A program made the translations under genes and the position numbers. A stretch of DNA of 64,000 nt, from positions 248,001 through 312,000 of the forward strand of contig CANTFL010001315.1 in NCBI GenBank assembly GCA_947650285.1, in the 5' to 3' direction. Below, piece after piece: positions 25,120 to 38,970 of the stretch. The number at the start of each line of letters is the position of its first letter. The stretch's first letter is position 1. The notes below the pieces were generated by a model. The model was given only the letters and a program-made list of their open reading frames with translations. It did no database searches and was not told where the DNA came from. This DNA is from Hyaloperonospora brassicae. Its lineage: Eukaryota; Oomycota; Peronosporomycetes; Peronosporales; Peronosporaceae.

Positions 25120-26040
25120 CCCAACGAGCGAAGTTTAATGGTGTATTTCAGGAACACGTAGGAATCATGGTCTCCAGCGGTAACGCTCTACCTCCGCTAG
25201 CATATAGTGTACTACGCCATCTATCGTAGCTGTACGATCTTTTGCAAAGATTATTAAAGGAATGCCTAAATGTTTTTCCTTGATGTACATGGGCGTCGTT
25301 CACAGTGATGGTCCCGAAGAAGATTGGCGTTTGCATCCGGTTATGCATCATTCATCAAATCCTTAACGCCGTCACGGCGAGCATGAGATACGATATGCCC
25401 TTAGTCGACTATCCGTTGACCGAGCTCGAAATCTATCATTGTTTTTGCTCACTCAATTGCGGCCGGTGGATTTGAGGAGGTAATGATGACGAAACGAGCG
25501 CGTCACGTGTCAGCGTTTTTATGTACTCTGGGGAATTTGTCCGGTTGCACATAGGGTTGGACTCAAGAATGCTTCAAGAATTACCAGCGCTTCATTGAAA
25601 ACGCGTTGGGGGGGTACATTTAGTCGAGAGATGGTTTGCAAAATTTTGCCAGGAAAAATTAAGTTGCCATCGATGAAACCGCGCGTAAAAGTGCAACAGA
25701 AACCACAGAATTCAACTAATTTGGTACTGGTGGATCTGCGTTGGCAAAGCTCGAAGACGACTACCGATATTTTGACGAGTAAGATCTGTTACAACGCGTG
25801 GTCAAAGACCCAACGGCCAACATGTATGTCACGGACGAGCCCGATGAGCCGACAATTGTCATTGTATTCTGTCGTCGATTGTTTGTGGACTGTATGTATA
25901 TTGGACGTAAAAGCTTCGTTAAAGATTTATTAACGCTCGACCAGTTGTTAAAATGCTTCATAGAGTGTCGAATTAGAATCAGCTTCGGTATGAGCCTTGT
26001 TCTATAGCCTCAAGTGGTATATGTAGTGACACCATAGGAA
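25120..26040 (+). pseudogene. pol: Element E reverse transcriptase remnant
   Basis: RT pieces in order across frames: AKFNGVFQEHVGIMVSSGNA near 25130-25190, LYDLLQRLLKECLNVF near 25230, RYDMPLVDYPLTELEIYHCF near 25390-25450, RVSAFLCTLG near 25510, NYQRFIENALGG near 25580, then KDPTANMYVTDEPDEPTIV and FVDCMYIGRKSF (25805-25930). The last is the catalytic box FVDD changed to FVDC. Matches the RT of an oomycete Gypsy lineage that has an insertion before the catalytic box. Inactive. Confidence 0.8.
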
Positions 26041-27060
26041 TTTTTGCAGCCGACATAGCCAATTTGGTAAAACTCAATAAATTGCTGTTCTTAGATAGAA
26101 AGGATATGCAATCGTTTCTCGAAGAGTTGTACGATTCCAGCCGATTCATTTTGAACATCTCTACGTATGCGCAGTACTTTTGTACCAACTCGAAAAATGT
26201 AATTTCTTGTCTCAAGAAAACCAGGTCGGAGGGCGCGCATCCTTTGCGATGCTGCAACAATGAATAGGCCAAATTTCAGTTCTGCGTGATTATGACTCCA
26301 CAGCAGACGTCATGTTATGGGTATTTCTAATCAAAAGGCGTTGAGCAGTACAGTGATGCAAAAGCACGACAAAATCATAGATCCAGTCCGGTTTTGTGGT
26401 CGATTCTTAGTGGAACGCAAGGTCTGTTTGACCCTGACGATTGCTAGTTCTAGTGATGCTTTAGATGCTGAAAATTACGAAGAATCGCTTTTGTGAGATA
26501 CTCATCCACGTATACACCTAATTATACATGATGGAAAAGCTACAAGGTCCAAAGTAGTATACAGAATGGCCTCCAGCTTTGCTGCATACTCTCCCTTTTA
26601 TCTGAAGATCAAGAGAGTGAGCAAGCGCATGTGAGTTTCGCCCATTTGTTGCAACCGTTTCCCACTATCGACCTCGACGAGTTAATACGACACATTGCGC
26701 CATATGTAAAAATTCAACAAGTATTAAAATGGATCCTGATCTACTCTATGCGCGACTGTCCATACAATTGGTTTGTTTTGTTCTGTTGTTCGATGGATTT
26801 GAAAAGACATAAAGCATTCAAGTTTTAAAGGGTGTCGTTTGATATTGTGAGAATTGCCAAATCGTACCATTGTAATCACTTCGAGTGTCCAACTGTCGAC
26901 ACCGCCAGTAAATTTTTGCGGAGAACACAGAAAAAAATTGAACAGAAGCAGCACTTATCCACAAAGTACCTGTCTTTGTTATTGTAAGTGACCCCAGGCT
27001 CACAATCCAGCAATTAATGGGTGTAATTGTATGTAAGAAGTACTCGTGTAGTATAGAGAA
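26041..27060 (+). pseudogene. Element E RNase H region remnant
   Basis: Weak pieces of the tandem RNase H region. Near 26720-26830 a segment KMDPDLLYARLS is followed by a decayed counterpart of the SFDGSAKTE motif. Near 26975-27040 VIVSDPRLTIQQLMGVIVCK corresponds to the second RH domain. The domain is then interrupted at about 27.1 kb by an LTR-like insertion and resumes at 27.96 kb. Confidence 0.65.
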
Positions 27061-27109
27061 CTTCCACTATTTCAATCAGTGCGAAGTTTGGCAAACTTAG
27101 AGCCGGCGA

Positions 27110-27870
27110 GTTAATGTCGGAGGCATAAGCTTCGACGACTCAAGTGTCGCGGACTCGAGTGCAGGCAAAGTCGCTTATACGGTGCAGAATGCGAGACGAA
27201 CAAAAGACATACTCATCACTTTATTAAAATAAGAACCAGGGAAGGATAGATAGTCATTTAAACTGGCTCTGCGATAGCAAAAAAGATATACCTATACAGT
27301 GCAGAATTTTTTAAGTCCAAGACACGCGTATACGAAAGGTAAGTCCCTGCGTGGGCTAGATTAAACCTGCCGTCGAATTTCGAGAGCCATAGATTGAAGA
27401 GGTATCGACTGGTAGCGACAAGAGTCTGGGAAGGCCCGGGTTGGGCAGTGCTCACAACTAGCGAAAGAAGGCGTCTCGTCGCCGACAAGCCGGAAAACCT
27501 CAGTTAAGGAACCGTTGTTAGTCTCGTCAACGACGAGCCAAAGAGCCCTAAGGGAAGGCCCCATTTTGCAAAAAATTGTCTGACTGACGAGCCTGGAAGC
27601 CTCAGCCGAGGCCATCGTAAAGCTTCTAGTCGGTGGCACACTGAGCTCGGCAATTTGTACAATCGCGTATAGTGTCGGCTTCCACCCGTTGATGTGCAGT
27701 CACTGGAAGAGAGAGGTTTTGAGGCATCTGAGCTCAGGCAGTCCTCTGAAGGATTAATTGTAAGGAATCAGGTAGGCGAAAGCCAAAACTGAACCCGAAG
27801 GCGCGAACCGCGTAAGTTTTTATCCTAACGTATCAGCCCTTTGCACCGACTAATCTCGGCAATTGTGTTT
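27110..27870 (+). repeat. LTR-like insertion inside element E RNase H, copy 2
   Basis: Diverged direct repeat of 20340-20870 (shared blocks listed there). It separates the N-terminal part of the second RNase H domain (ends about 27.06 kb) from its C-terminal part (RAADTLANSALKSNLRQVVE at about 28010-28070). I therefore read it as a solo LTR inserted into the domain. Boundaries are approximate; no target duplication could be fixed. Confidence 0.5.
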
Positions 27871-27939
27871 GAGTTTGTAGGTTGATGCTGCTGTACGACT
27901 TATTTGATTATTACGATAACACACTCGTTTCCGGTGATG

Positions 27940-28085
27940 TTAGCGCTTCACAACGAATAGGAAGCTTAGTTCAACTCTGTCCGTTATTAGCACGTGATAC
28001 GGTGCTACATCGGGCAGCGGATACTCTAGCCAACTCAGCGTTGAAATCTAATTTAAGGCAAGTGGTGGAATCCCTGGGACGATAA
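27940..28085 (+). pseudogene. Element E RNase H C-terminal piece
   Basis: HRAADTLANSALKSNLRQVV at about 28007-28066 matches the N-A-A-A-D-x-L-A-x-x-A-L segment that ends the second RNase H domain in related elements. In the same direction as the rest of E. Confidence 0.6.
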
Positions 28086-28729
28086 AATAACCTGCAGAAG
28101 CTTAACCGCATACAATACAAGTTACTTATTAAGCCGCAGTCATCAAAAGACAAGGAAAGCGCCTGCGATAGCTACGAACACGCGGTGGACAGCTCGAAGA
28201 GTACGATTTGCTTATCAAACCATCTAAGAGCAACTAAACACACCAAGTAGCGCGAGAACCCATATAACAATATTTACTAAGCGTCAGATTTGTTCGAGGA
28301 AATACACATTTGAGATAGCTTCGAGAGAATAACTCGGCGGCCCGAGGCTCGACGAGTACCAAAGCAACCTACAGAATCGTCTAAGCGCCGAGAGCCGCAG
28401 TACATCAAAAGCATCTATCCGCTAGTAGTTTAAGCCGAATCATGGACAGGATCTCAAAAGATCAAGTTATGAAAGAAAAATTATTAACACCCAAGGTTTT
28501 GCGTTGAGGCGAGTTCGACAAGATAAAAAATTTACAATTTAACTTAACGGGCTATTTGTGGAACGTTTTGCACAAAGCGAATTTGGTATACAATGCTTCC
28601 TAGGACGGCGTCAAAATTTGAGGGAAGCTGGACAACTACCTTAAGTTACGCTCAGTAATTCTCACTACTCTCATCGATGAGATATAATATATTGCTATGA
28701 CTCTGGGAAAGGCGGACACCAAAGGATCG

Positions 28730-29450
28730 TACAGACGCTTCATCTAGTGAGTTCGACTACTGGAGAACCAGTTTCTACGCCGACGTTACGAAATACAAAC
28801 AAGCATGTGAAGATTGCAGCATTAGCAATGCACGCACACTTGATACGACAATTACCGGGTACCGTCATAATCGACCGGACTTTCTAGGTAGTATCAATGA
28901 ACTTTTTATTCCTCTACTGGGGACCCGGCGAGGCGATACGGCAGTGCTACAGTTTCATGATCGATTCGCAGGATCCGTAATTGCTAGACCCATAATTACA
29001 ACAGGGACATTACAAGTTGCGAAAGCATTAGAAGTGTAAATTTCTGTCGTTTCGGAGCTCCCAGCTTCATTCGTCTTGATAGATACCCATAATTCATGAG
29101 TGAAGCATTTCAAACTTTCGCACAGGACGATACAGACATTGCGCGTGCATTTCATAGATTCTATTTAATCTTAAATGGGAGACATCGCCAAGATATTGTG
29201 AAAATGAAATCAATAAAGAGAATTTAGGAAATGATACCCCTTTTTACCTAGTTTAGGTTTATGACGCGCACGTCAAACTAAAATTCCTGACCGAGTCGAT
29301 CCGGCGGATGCTGGCCCAGGCAAGCAAAGCGTTCGACTCAGTATAACCGGTCATGTGGCGCCACGAGTCTAAACGACACAAAGAAAAGCGTTTAGGCTTG
29401 CGACGGAATTCCAAGTCAGCGTGAAAGTCCGACGTACACATTAATAAAAT
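28730..29450 (+). pseudogene. Element E integrase remnant
   Basis: 28800-29037 reads with few breaks: CKQACEDCS (the CxxC of the zinc domain), then a short spacer, NELFIPLLGTRRGDTAVLQF and HDRFAGSVIARPIITTG, the first half of the integrase catalytic core. 29260-29440 carries scraps of the later core. Frames are broken after 29037. In the parent it integrated the cDNA. Confidence 0.75.
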
Positions 29451-29599
29451 GAGGGATCAATTTCAGCGTAACGACGAATCTACATGAGAATCGAGCTTTC
29501 TATTTTTGACGAGAAACTCTTACCAGGTGTTTTTTGAAAAGCCAGGCGAAACGAGGGTAAGATGCAAAGTAAAATAGTTGTTGATGATGACTTACAACT

Positions 29600-29760
29600 T
29601 TACGTTAGCAACGGTTGGATTCATTATGACTTTTGGTAAAGTACAAAGGCTATGACACACTTACGTAGAAGCCTTTTTTTATCTGTTGTGCGAAGATTTG
29701 TTGTACGATTATCTACGGCAAATTAAGCGAGTAAATTTGTTGAAGATGGTGCGGGTGAAA
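29600..29760 (+). pseudogene. Element E chromodomain scrap
   Basis: LVKYKGYDTLT.KPFFICCA near 29628-29690 (one stop) has the layout of the chromodomain core YLVKWKGY..LTWEP of this lineage. Very short and decayed. It closes the + strand order of element E. Confidence 0.45.
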
Positions 29761-30649
29761 GATTAGTGCTAGCACACGCACAACTATCACCACTAAGCGC
29801 ATCGCTGTGATGACAAGTAGGCAGAGGAGAGATAGAAAGCCACTGCGTCGATGTTGCTCAAGATACATGAAAGAAAGAGACTAATTTACTCAATTGTATT
29901 GCCTTAAGGGACACCTTATCGGGTTGAGATACCCGCGCGACAAAATAAATAAGGATATTAGGTGTCGGTTACGGATAACATGAAATCGCCAGATCGCGAG
30001 GCGAAGCTCTGGGGTACCAAGGAGTCGAAATTTTTGCATGTCACGAGGATTATCAGGAATGGGTTCTGCGGGTATCACAGATAAACCAGCAAGTTTGTTT
30101 ACATCAACATCCTCGAAAATACGAGACACTTCATCCGTATCGGCAACACCCGCTGAAAAGATTACAAAAAATTAGGAGGTGTGGCTCAAGCAAGTGTTGT
30201 TGGAATTCTTTTCTGACCGAGCAACTGCTATACCTGCCATGGCTCAGAGGCACACAACCCACTGAGCATGGCAAATAATTCAGGACTTGATGACACCCAG
30301 GAGTGACTCACAACCGATAAACGAGGCACAGTTGGCTCAAAAAGAGCTCGGGATCCAGGGCAGGAGACATCCTGTCAAGCGTTTGCGCGAAAACTGACTC
30401 GTTCTATACACAGTTATAAGACTTTAAGGCCATGTGAAGGAGGTCTCCACGACGCTTTGGAGAATTCGAAACAAATCGCAAACGGCATGTTCGCGTGAAA
30501 AGTAGACCGAATGGAGTCGAAATTGGGAGAATTTTATTAAGACAATGGTGTGTTGGAGTGGTGATCGCCCTTTTGAGTACTAGATACCAACTCTTTACTA
30601 GCGACAGAACGACCGACTGAAAAAGAGATCACTCCGATTTTTTAATTTT
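29761..30649. other. Region after element E chromodomain
   Basis: A minus-strand frame at 29890-30129 (79 codons, with LSVIPAEPIPDNPRDM) lies where families A, B and F have their antisense gene, but I do not recognise it. The rest shows no gene. Confidence 0.3.
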
Positions 30650-31640
30650 GATAGCCTGCCTCACATGGTGTATACTACGGTGGGGCGGGTCGCACTCTTC
30701 CAGGTAGACTCGTGTCATTGGAAAACTTGGCCGTGTTTGCGGTATGGTCGAGGTTTGATATTGATGTGGAATTCTCTAAGCCTCAATTGGAGTTGACGTG
30801 ATCTCGTATGATTCTTCACGGGATACTTAATAATTGTAGGGTGCTCGATATGAGTCACCCTGATCTGTAACAGATCGCCTTGTCCAAATGAAGACCTTGA
30901 TTCGCAGCCCTTTTAACCACCCAAGTTGTCTCGCGATTTTAAGTCTTCGACCACGAAGGATTTCCTGGTTCCAGTCGCATTTGGGGTTGTTTTTGAAAGT
31001 TCTTGATCCCTAACAAAATTATACAGGGATATCGTTTGCTTAAAGTATGTTATTTTTTCTCGACGTCGGGCGGCCAGTGATCAATTCGTAGGAGAAATCG
31101 ACACGTGTACTTTGAATCAAATTGAACTGTATTTACTGTAAACCACTCAAATCGAACAACCCTATCTCTATCCCCATGTCTTGGACATCACTTGCCACAT
31201 GTCGCTCTATCTAGACGGCAGCAAAAGTGTACTTGCGCGGCACACACCTATCATACTTATTCGATCGCAGTCGCCCCTCTGGTCGCCGATCGTGTGGCGA
31301 AACCAACACTAGCTTGATCGCGGTCACATACCTGCTTCCTGATCACAATCTCGATCGACTCCTGATCACGATCTCCTTGCTGATCGTAGATCACATGGTG
31401 TGCTCCACACCAACTTGCTCACGATTACCTACGCGATCACTGGTCACGATCATCTCCTGATCGAGGTCGTTTCACTGAGTGCAATCCACATGGTGTGCTC
31501 CACACGAACCTGATCGCGATTACATACCTGATCCCTAATCACGATCTCGGTCGCTCTTGCTGATCGCAGTCGTCATGCTGATTGCGCTTTCCTTCTTGAT
31601 CGACTGATCGCCACTGTAACGTTCCCCATGGCAATTACTC
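30650..31640 (-). repeat. Old family-A-type LTR, reverse orientation, copy 1
   Basis: Aligns by eye with 37900-38970 in the same orientation, and as reverse complement with the 3' part of the family-A LTR. Shared with A: the core ATCGCGAGACAACTTGGGTG (complement of about 30921-30940) and the GAGCACCCTAC...GTGAAGAA block near 30810-30845. The side that would be the 5' part of the LTR (31240-31620) is a GATC-rich array. Edges approximate. Confidence 0.65.
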
Positions 31641-34600
31641 ATCTGCAGGAATCGTACCTTTCGACCTTCATACGATATCCCGATCTCGTAGGTCCCCTTC
31701 TATCTGATCTGATATCCAGTCTGGTATATACGTCCAATAAACGCGATCCGACCAGTCGTGGGACCGGCGCTGCCAACTGTTAATTGACTCGGATATACCC
31801 AGAACGCGATCAGCTCTCCTATCGCAAATTTCAATCGTCGCTTTCTCAGATTGGTTCTCAACGCAATTTTCATAAGCACGATGCAACTAAATTCAACCAT
31901 TCAGGTTCATCAAGATATAAATTAGAATACTATATTGTAAATGTCGATAACATAATTTTTTATTTAAATTTTAAGTCAATGAGATATTAATTTGTAATAT
32001 ACATGCAGATAGTAGTACACACCCTTTTAAAAAGTATTCAAGGCATGTTGCGGATATAACAATAAACGACGTTGTCCTTTTGATTTGCGTAGACAATATT
32101 CGACGCCTCTTTACGTATTGATGTAGCAAAATCAATTAAGTCAGTAAAGCATCAATTATAGGTAGAGGCACGCGACTGTTAGCTCGCGAGATTTCACATC
32201 TACCGGTAGTACGTAAGTGTAGTTTATATAAGATCAATAATTTTAATATGCAGACGTGACTAAAAAATACGGTCTATAGTGCTCCCTTTTTGAGCTACCT
32301 ATGCTCAATATCTGATTCCTTATTATCGGTGTACATTGTACATCAGGTGATAAGAGCACACAAGCTTGCACTAATATCGTTGCTAGTGGCTAACCAATTA
32401 ATAAGCAAAAGTACTTTTTACCACACGTATTTAATAAATGCGGTGAGTACAGTAAAGGCAAATGTATAATTTAACACTGACATATCTATTTCTAGAACAA
32501 CACTACTCAACGCGTGAGATTCATTAATCTTTACTGTTATCTCGAATGAAACGCACAGAAACATGTGAGTTTTTTATTGTTCTCTATTCCGCCATCATTA
32601 CCTTCATTGTGAATTGATTACATTATATAAATACAAAAATTATAATATTGTCTACAGATTTATCTAGAGTGAGCATGAAGCTGATATAGAGATAACAAAC
32701 TTGCGTCTCCATCAGATATATTTATTACCAGAGCAATCAAATTATATGTTTGGTTTGTGGCAGACGGAGCTGGTGCTACATGAGCAATTAAACATTACTT
32801 TAAAGGTTTGAATTGTGAGTGTTGGCCAAAACGCATGAAGATTAATATTTTAGATTAAATATTATTCGAGGATGAATTCTTGGTAGGGTGTCAAGTCGAC
32901 TAGATCTATGCCATAAGGGCTCGCCAAGTTGCTAACGACAGTACTATATATGCATTTTCCGAATTAAATTTATCTATGTGAGCTAAGCCTTTGTCTTCAG
33001 CACTCAAGATTCACAACCCATATTATTTTTTTAGTAAATTAAATGTTAAAGGCCCGGCCCACATTCACATTTAAGCTAAGATAAGCGATCGATGAATAAT
33101 TGTGAAGCAAATATAGGGTTATCTCAATATGCAAGCTTTTGCACATTACATCGATGCCTTTCGAGATTTGCATTGGACAAATCAATTCGCTCTATACTCA
33201 AAAATTCTGTGTTTACTGAAGGCCGTGGTATAATCTCAATAAGACACGCCTTTCACACTTCGAATCAGGTTCACTTTATCATTCGATTTCAGTTTAGGAA
33301 TTAGCTGCCTTAAGCTTAAATTGTACTAGCATAGCCTAACATCATACCGTTCACAAATCGACAGTAATTTAAAATTTTGCGATATTTGGATCTCTGTTGC
33401 GAATAGATTGAGAGAGTAAATCTCCAGGTTACACATGGTAATGGAAATAACCTTGACCACAAAAGTCAGTGAGCTACACCAACGATTACATTGTGTCTAT
33501 TGTGGTACCACGTACATTAGAACATTGCAATCTTACTGTGGCCACAAATAAAGCGAGCGTATTTTAACGCCTTTGCAAGCACCCAACAGTTCTTCGATAT
33601 GTCAAAATATAAATGGGGTCAAAAGGGGCCGAGTGTCCAACCAATTTAAAAATCTAACGACATATAGCATGGTTCTTGACTAATGCCTTACTTATCCCAC
33701 ACTCGCTGTGTGAGACTACTATTAGTGCTGGAGCGGTTAATCTGCATTACAGGTATACTGAGTGATCATCCCATTTCCTACTTTGCGATCTCTGAAATGT
33801 ATGAGGTCGAAATTTCGTTATAACTTAATTTCTAGAAAAGTCGTGCGCTCAGGTGGGTTCAGTGCCACAATCCTTTTACGAGGATAATGATACCTTTTGC
33901 AAAAAAACCCTGTAACTCAAAGGAAATTTGTCGTAGTGACCCCCAAAAGGATCAAGGATGTACATTATTATAATCTGGTAGTAATGAAATAAAAATACAA
34001 GCTAATACCATCCTTCGCCGAATGGTTCACAGGTAAAACTTAATATCTAAGTGACAGCAACGATTTGCGAAAATGCCTGCCGCTGTACATATGAGGGCCA
34101 TTTGATGGATGTATTGGCATCGTTAGACGAGCGTGATTGTTTTACGAGTGAGCCCAATGGCGTACACAGTTACCAATTAGTCGGTATGACTACCGATGAT
34201 CTCGGTGTAGTTTGATGCTACACAAAATCGCAAGCTACTGTGGCCGTCATGAACCATTAAGAGTGAAAATGTCGCTACTAATTTAAGCCGAAAGGAATGA
34301 TTCTGGTGCATAACTAGCAGAAAGCATTGTCGGAATAAACGATTGCTGCCGGAAAAAGGCTCCACGACAATTCTTTGTTGACTGGTAATCATATGGTGAT
34401 GGATTTGGATGTTGTAGCTTTTCTACATATTGGAAGCTGCTGAGAATATAACGCCCATGTAATATGCATATACACTCCTCTATATACATAAGACAATGGA
34501 TGCATTGCTTTATATCATACGGTGCAGAAGCTGATATACTTGATCAAGAAGCGCATATAAGGCCGATTTCAGAGATGACTAAGGGATCTAACGCACGTTC

Positions 34601-37600
34601 TTCGGCGGTATTTCGATATTTGCGCCGTAATAATATCATTAAGATCGTCTTCTCACATAGGACGGTTTAATTGCCGAAAATTGTTTTAATAAGTATATTC
34701 TATGATTAAATGTAGTAATCATCAGCTCATCAATTGAAATTCGTGTAGTTATAGACACTGCTAGAATCGAGCGTTACACGTTGGAATCCTAGGAATCGTT
34801 ACGGCATATCTATACGACAAGTCTATGATCGAATTTTACAATATATAATTTAGCATTACGTCACACAAGTTGCCTGAAGACAAGGAAACTCCACACGAGA
34901 TTGATATGAAGCGAATTCTAAGTGCTGTATACTGCATAAATGTTCAGTGTTCTCTGAACCAGACATTACGATTGACAATATTTTTACCGGTCGCTTAGCA
35001 TCAATCTACGGTATTGATTTTGACCTCCCTAGATAGCTCTCCTACCTCATTTGTTTTAAAACCCACCATATAATGGCGGTCCATGCGAATCATAAGTTTA
35101 ATACTACAGATATACCTAAATAAAGCATATATCAAAAATTGGCCTAGAATTTATAATCATGGGTAGGATTACTATCTGGCTGTCAAATAATCGGATGTAT
35201 GGCTTATGTCAGATGCATATAGTTAATCGCGACATTATGAACGAGGCAGTAAGTATTTCTAATTAAATACATAAATATTGTTCGGCTATGTCACTACATT
35301 TAACAAATGTTTTTTAAACCGTCTAAAACGAGTACAAGCATGTGCATTGACTTTTTAAAATGAAATGTTCGTCCATAGCCAGGATATAGATGGGAAGTTA
35401 TTTTTTTTTAAGATCACGAATATCACGATCCATAGGTCCGAACAAGTATGAGCGAGCAAAATATGTACACTACCTTGATGAATTGTGTATTCCTAGCTCG
35501 AAGTATACGAATTATAAGTCTATCATTAATAGGAACAGCAAACTACCTATTTTCAAAAAAAGTTGGCGATGACATAGTGACAGTTGCCGGTCGATGTCGG
35601 CGAACATCGCAAATTACTCAACATAACCATGTAGTTCCACCCATAACCGCCCAATTCGCGAAGACATCCGTTAATCCATTCTTATGTTGAATTAGATGAG
35701 AAGTATTTTTTTGTTACCGAGTGTCAGAACTTCTTCTCCTGTATCAGGTAAATCCTAATGTCATCACTTACCATAGCGATTGTAGATTTAATCAGAAAGT
35801 TTCATGTGGTTTTAAAGCCATAACATTTAAACTCGCTAATCGTTGCTGCAATATGATGCAGCGCAAAGCGCATTATCAGCTACCATTTGCGTCAGCTATT
35901 TTCCACTTTCGATCCATTCGTGAAATATATATTATTGTTATAACGCTGAAATGGAGCGATGTCTCTACGCTCTGGTTCCCTCTAATTTAATTGGCCGGTA
36001 ATCAAGCTCGAGACTTTCGTACGACTTGTGGAATACCTTTCACTTCTACTTTGGCAAGCACCTAAACTATTTAAGCGACGTTTCGGACGTAATTTATCGA
36101 TACAGTCCTGTATGTAAGCTAATCTACGATGCATCAAACGCTGTCGCCAAACCATATAAAAAACTTATCAAGTTGATCAGACGCGCCGGTAGATGATGTG
36201 TGATTTTTGTAGAGCGCCCAAAAATGGACAGATTAGTATTAAATAGATGAATTGCACGGCCGGCAAAGTTCTCTTACTTCGTCAATATCTATTCATGCGC
36301 ATAAATATACCTGGTTGCATGGGGATCTTAAAGGGCAAATTCTATTTCTTTATGTTGTTCCTCCATACAAACTTTACCATTATATTAGAGTGTTCGGAGT
36401 CCCTTTTCGTGGATTTAGGCTTCGACAACGAAGGCGCTTCTATAGAAATTGAGTGGTTATTTGTGTGTGATGCTCAATTCAACATGATATTTATTGATGT
36501 TGGTATGTCGGAGTATATCACAAAGCCTAAATGCGATTGTATCATTAATGAAACAATAATACGCGCATATAGTCTAGCCCGTACATTGGTTCTTTGTTAA
36601 GACCCTTTGTTACTATTCGCGTGTCTCTAGTGATAATGCATTTATTCATTTCATTATTGGAATCGATGGCCAAATTAAAATTGCCCACTATACATTCAAA
36701 CATACATATCATCATGCCCTCTAGTTATCAAGCTTTGTGTGCATCTATTGATAAATGAGTTATCGAAACAAATTGGGTGATTCGTCGAACATGAATTTAT
36801 CGATCTTCGGGAATAATCTCTCTATCATATCATCCACACCGTATAAAAATGCAAACTGAGATTAAAGGTAGAGGAAATCTCTTGATCCTATAAACAATTT
36901 CGTTTGCTCATAGCGTTATATTATTAACGCCAATGCGACTGATGCCTATTCAAATGCGATCGATGTAATAAATTTTGCTGTTGACGACTCTGATGATGAC
37001 AACGATATCTCTATGCTCAGCCTTGAAACGACATAATCGGCTAAAATGATGCAGCTGTAGTTGACGAAATGGGCATTGGTTTTTCTGTGAGCATACACTA
37101 ACATCATTAAAAGTATAATAGCAAGGCTTTGTGCTATTAAAATTCGATGTAGGTCGTTAAATTTAAAATGTTATCATGAAGGGTGGATCATCGTATACTA
37201 TACACTGTATGCATGCAACAGAATTACTCGCCATCTACGGCTAACGATACATCTTTACTGTTTGCAAGAATCTTGTGTAGTGAAAAATGATAGCAACACT
37301 GAAATACTGGTAATGTATAACTATATGCTTTATGTGCTGCGTCGCTTAGGAATCGCATCATCAATTGCGCTGAGGCGTCGAATTCATTGCCAATCAACAT
37401 ATCATTAAAATTTTGTCCGTACATTCAAATGTGCTCTATTCAGATAGTTACGATTCCTCTTACGCTTAAAATTTATGTCCCAAATTTGATTACATTTGAT
37501 TCTCTCAATCTAAGGTTTATGCCCATAATTTAAATTTTTAGATGTAAATAATATTTCATGTAATAGAGTCTCCATCTAAATGCTAATGAAATAGAGCCGA

Positions 37601-37899
37601 TTGAGATTAAATGAAGTGACAGCGCAATAGAATTGATCCTTTTGCAATCGGCATGTAGCTATATTTATCATATTTCATGATCCAGCATATGTCCTACTTT
37701 TTCTCAAAATCGCCGCAAAATTCAAATTTACACAACCGTATTTGTCGACATTAAGTAAATCCAAATGCAATACATAAATATATTTACATAATTAATACCA
37801 CATCTTTTGGTAGATTAGTACTATGGCCAAGTATCTTAGTGTAAAATAAATGAAGCAAGTAAGACGTGATTGTAATGACGTGGTTATTGCTCGATTGAT
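31641..37899. other. AT-rich interior between two reverse LTR copies
   Basis: About 6.2 kb, strongly AT-rich, without a recognisable gene. The longest open frame (36247-36600, + strand, 117 codons) has no motif I know. If the flanking LTRs belong to one element this would be its interior, but I could not identify any gag or pol motif on the minus strand. Confidence 0.5.
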
Positions 37900-38970
37900 G
37901 CATCGTTAAAACCTTTCTACTGGCCCCCGAACGACCGGTAAACGTGAGGGGTTCTCCACTTCCGTTCTGTAACCTTTGCTCACTATATGTGCCCCTAGGT
38001 AGGTCGGTTTGCATTCTTCCAAGTGAAATTGAGTCTATGCTGAACTTGACCGAGTTCGGGAATTAGCTATTGCGTGATAACCTTCACACGATTGCGAATG
38101 TACTTGTAAGGTGTTCGTTATGAGTAACCTTGATCTCTACAAGATTGTTATGTCCAAAAGTAGGTATATAAGGCACAAGCCTTCTTACCACTTAAGCCGT
38201 CTCGCGATCTTGCACTCTTCACCTCTACGTGTTTCTTGCCTCCGAACGCATTTGGTGCAGTTGTTAGATAGTCCTCGACCCCATTCAAACAATTCAGGCA
38301 TATCACTTGATTATATTATGAACGACTTCTCACGGAGGGTGGCCAGTATACAACCTGGAGGAAACGTCGATACGTGTTCTTAATAGCAACTTATCTTATT
38401 TAAATTGTTAATTAATCAAACGCATAAATTAACATATCGTAAATCACTTCTGTATGCGAAATATCGGATGCTACGCTTCTGTCTTTCCAAAATATTGCCC
38501 TCTTTTACCTATTGGCCCACATCGAGTTTTCCATTTAATGAAGTCGGCGTATTTAATATATAATTTGTACACAGCTAGATCCAGGATCGCGATTTCGTCT
38601 TAAGATCGCGATATCTTGTTAGAACCGCGGTCTTATGTTTGGATCGCGATATCGTGTTAAGAACACATCCTCGTGTTAGGACCGCGTTCTTTAGGTAATC
38701 TCGTGATCAGTGGATGATCTCCTATTTTAATATGGACTCGTGATTTCTAGGTCATCTCGCGATCACTGGGTGATCCCGTGATCCCTGCACGATCTCGTGA
38801 TCCCAAGTGATTACGTGCTTCTTGAATGATCTCGTGATCCTAGGTGATCTAGTGATTTGGTATTTTTTAAATTTCGCGATCCTCGGGATCGCGTTATTCC
38901 AGAGCGATCCTGTGATCATTGGGTGAACTCACGATCCATGGAATATCTCTTAGTCTCTTATAAATTTTGT
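37900..38970 (-). repeat. Old family-A-type LTR, reverse orientation, copy 2
   Basis: The reverse complement follows the family-A LTR 3' half well. The core GCAAGATCGCGAGACGGCTT (complement, about 38196-38215) is almost identical to A. Then come the ACACCTTACAAGT..GTGTGAAG block, GGTCAAGTTCAG, and the GGGGGCCAGTAGAAAGG tail near 37917. The other side (38575-38960) is an array with about 20 GATC words. In the same orientation as 30650-31640, about 7.3 kb away. Confidence 0.75.

Noticed and set aside
36247..36600. 117-codon frame in the AT-rich region
   Set aside because: No motif, no neighbours that support it, and composition like the surrounding DNA.
31641..37899. A complete element bounded by the two reverse LTRs at 30.65 and 37.9 kb
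   Set aside because: The LTR copies are in the same orientation, but I could not find any gag or pol motif between them, so a single element is not supported.
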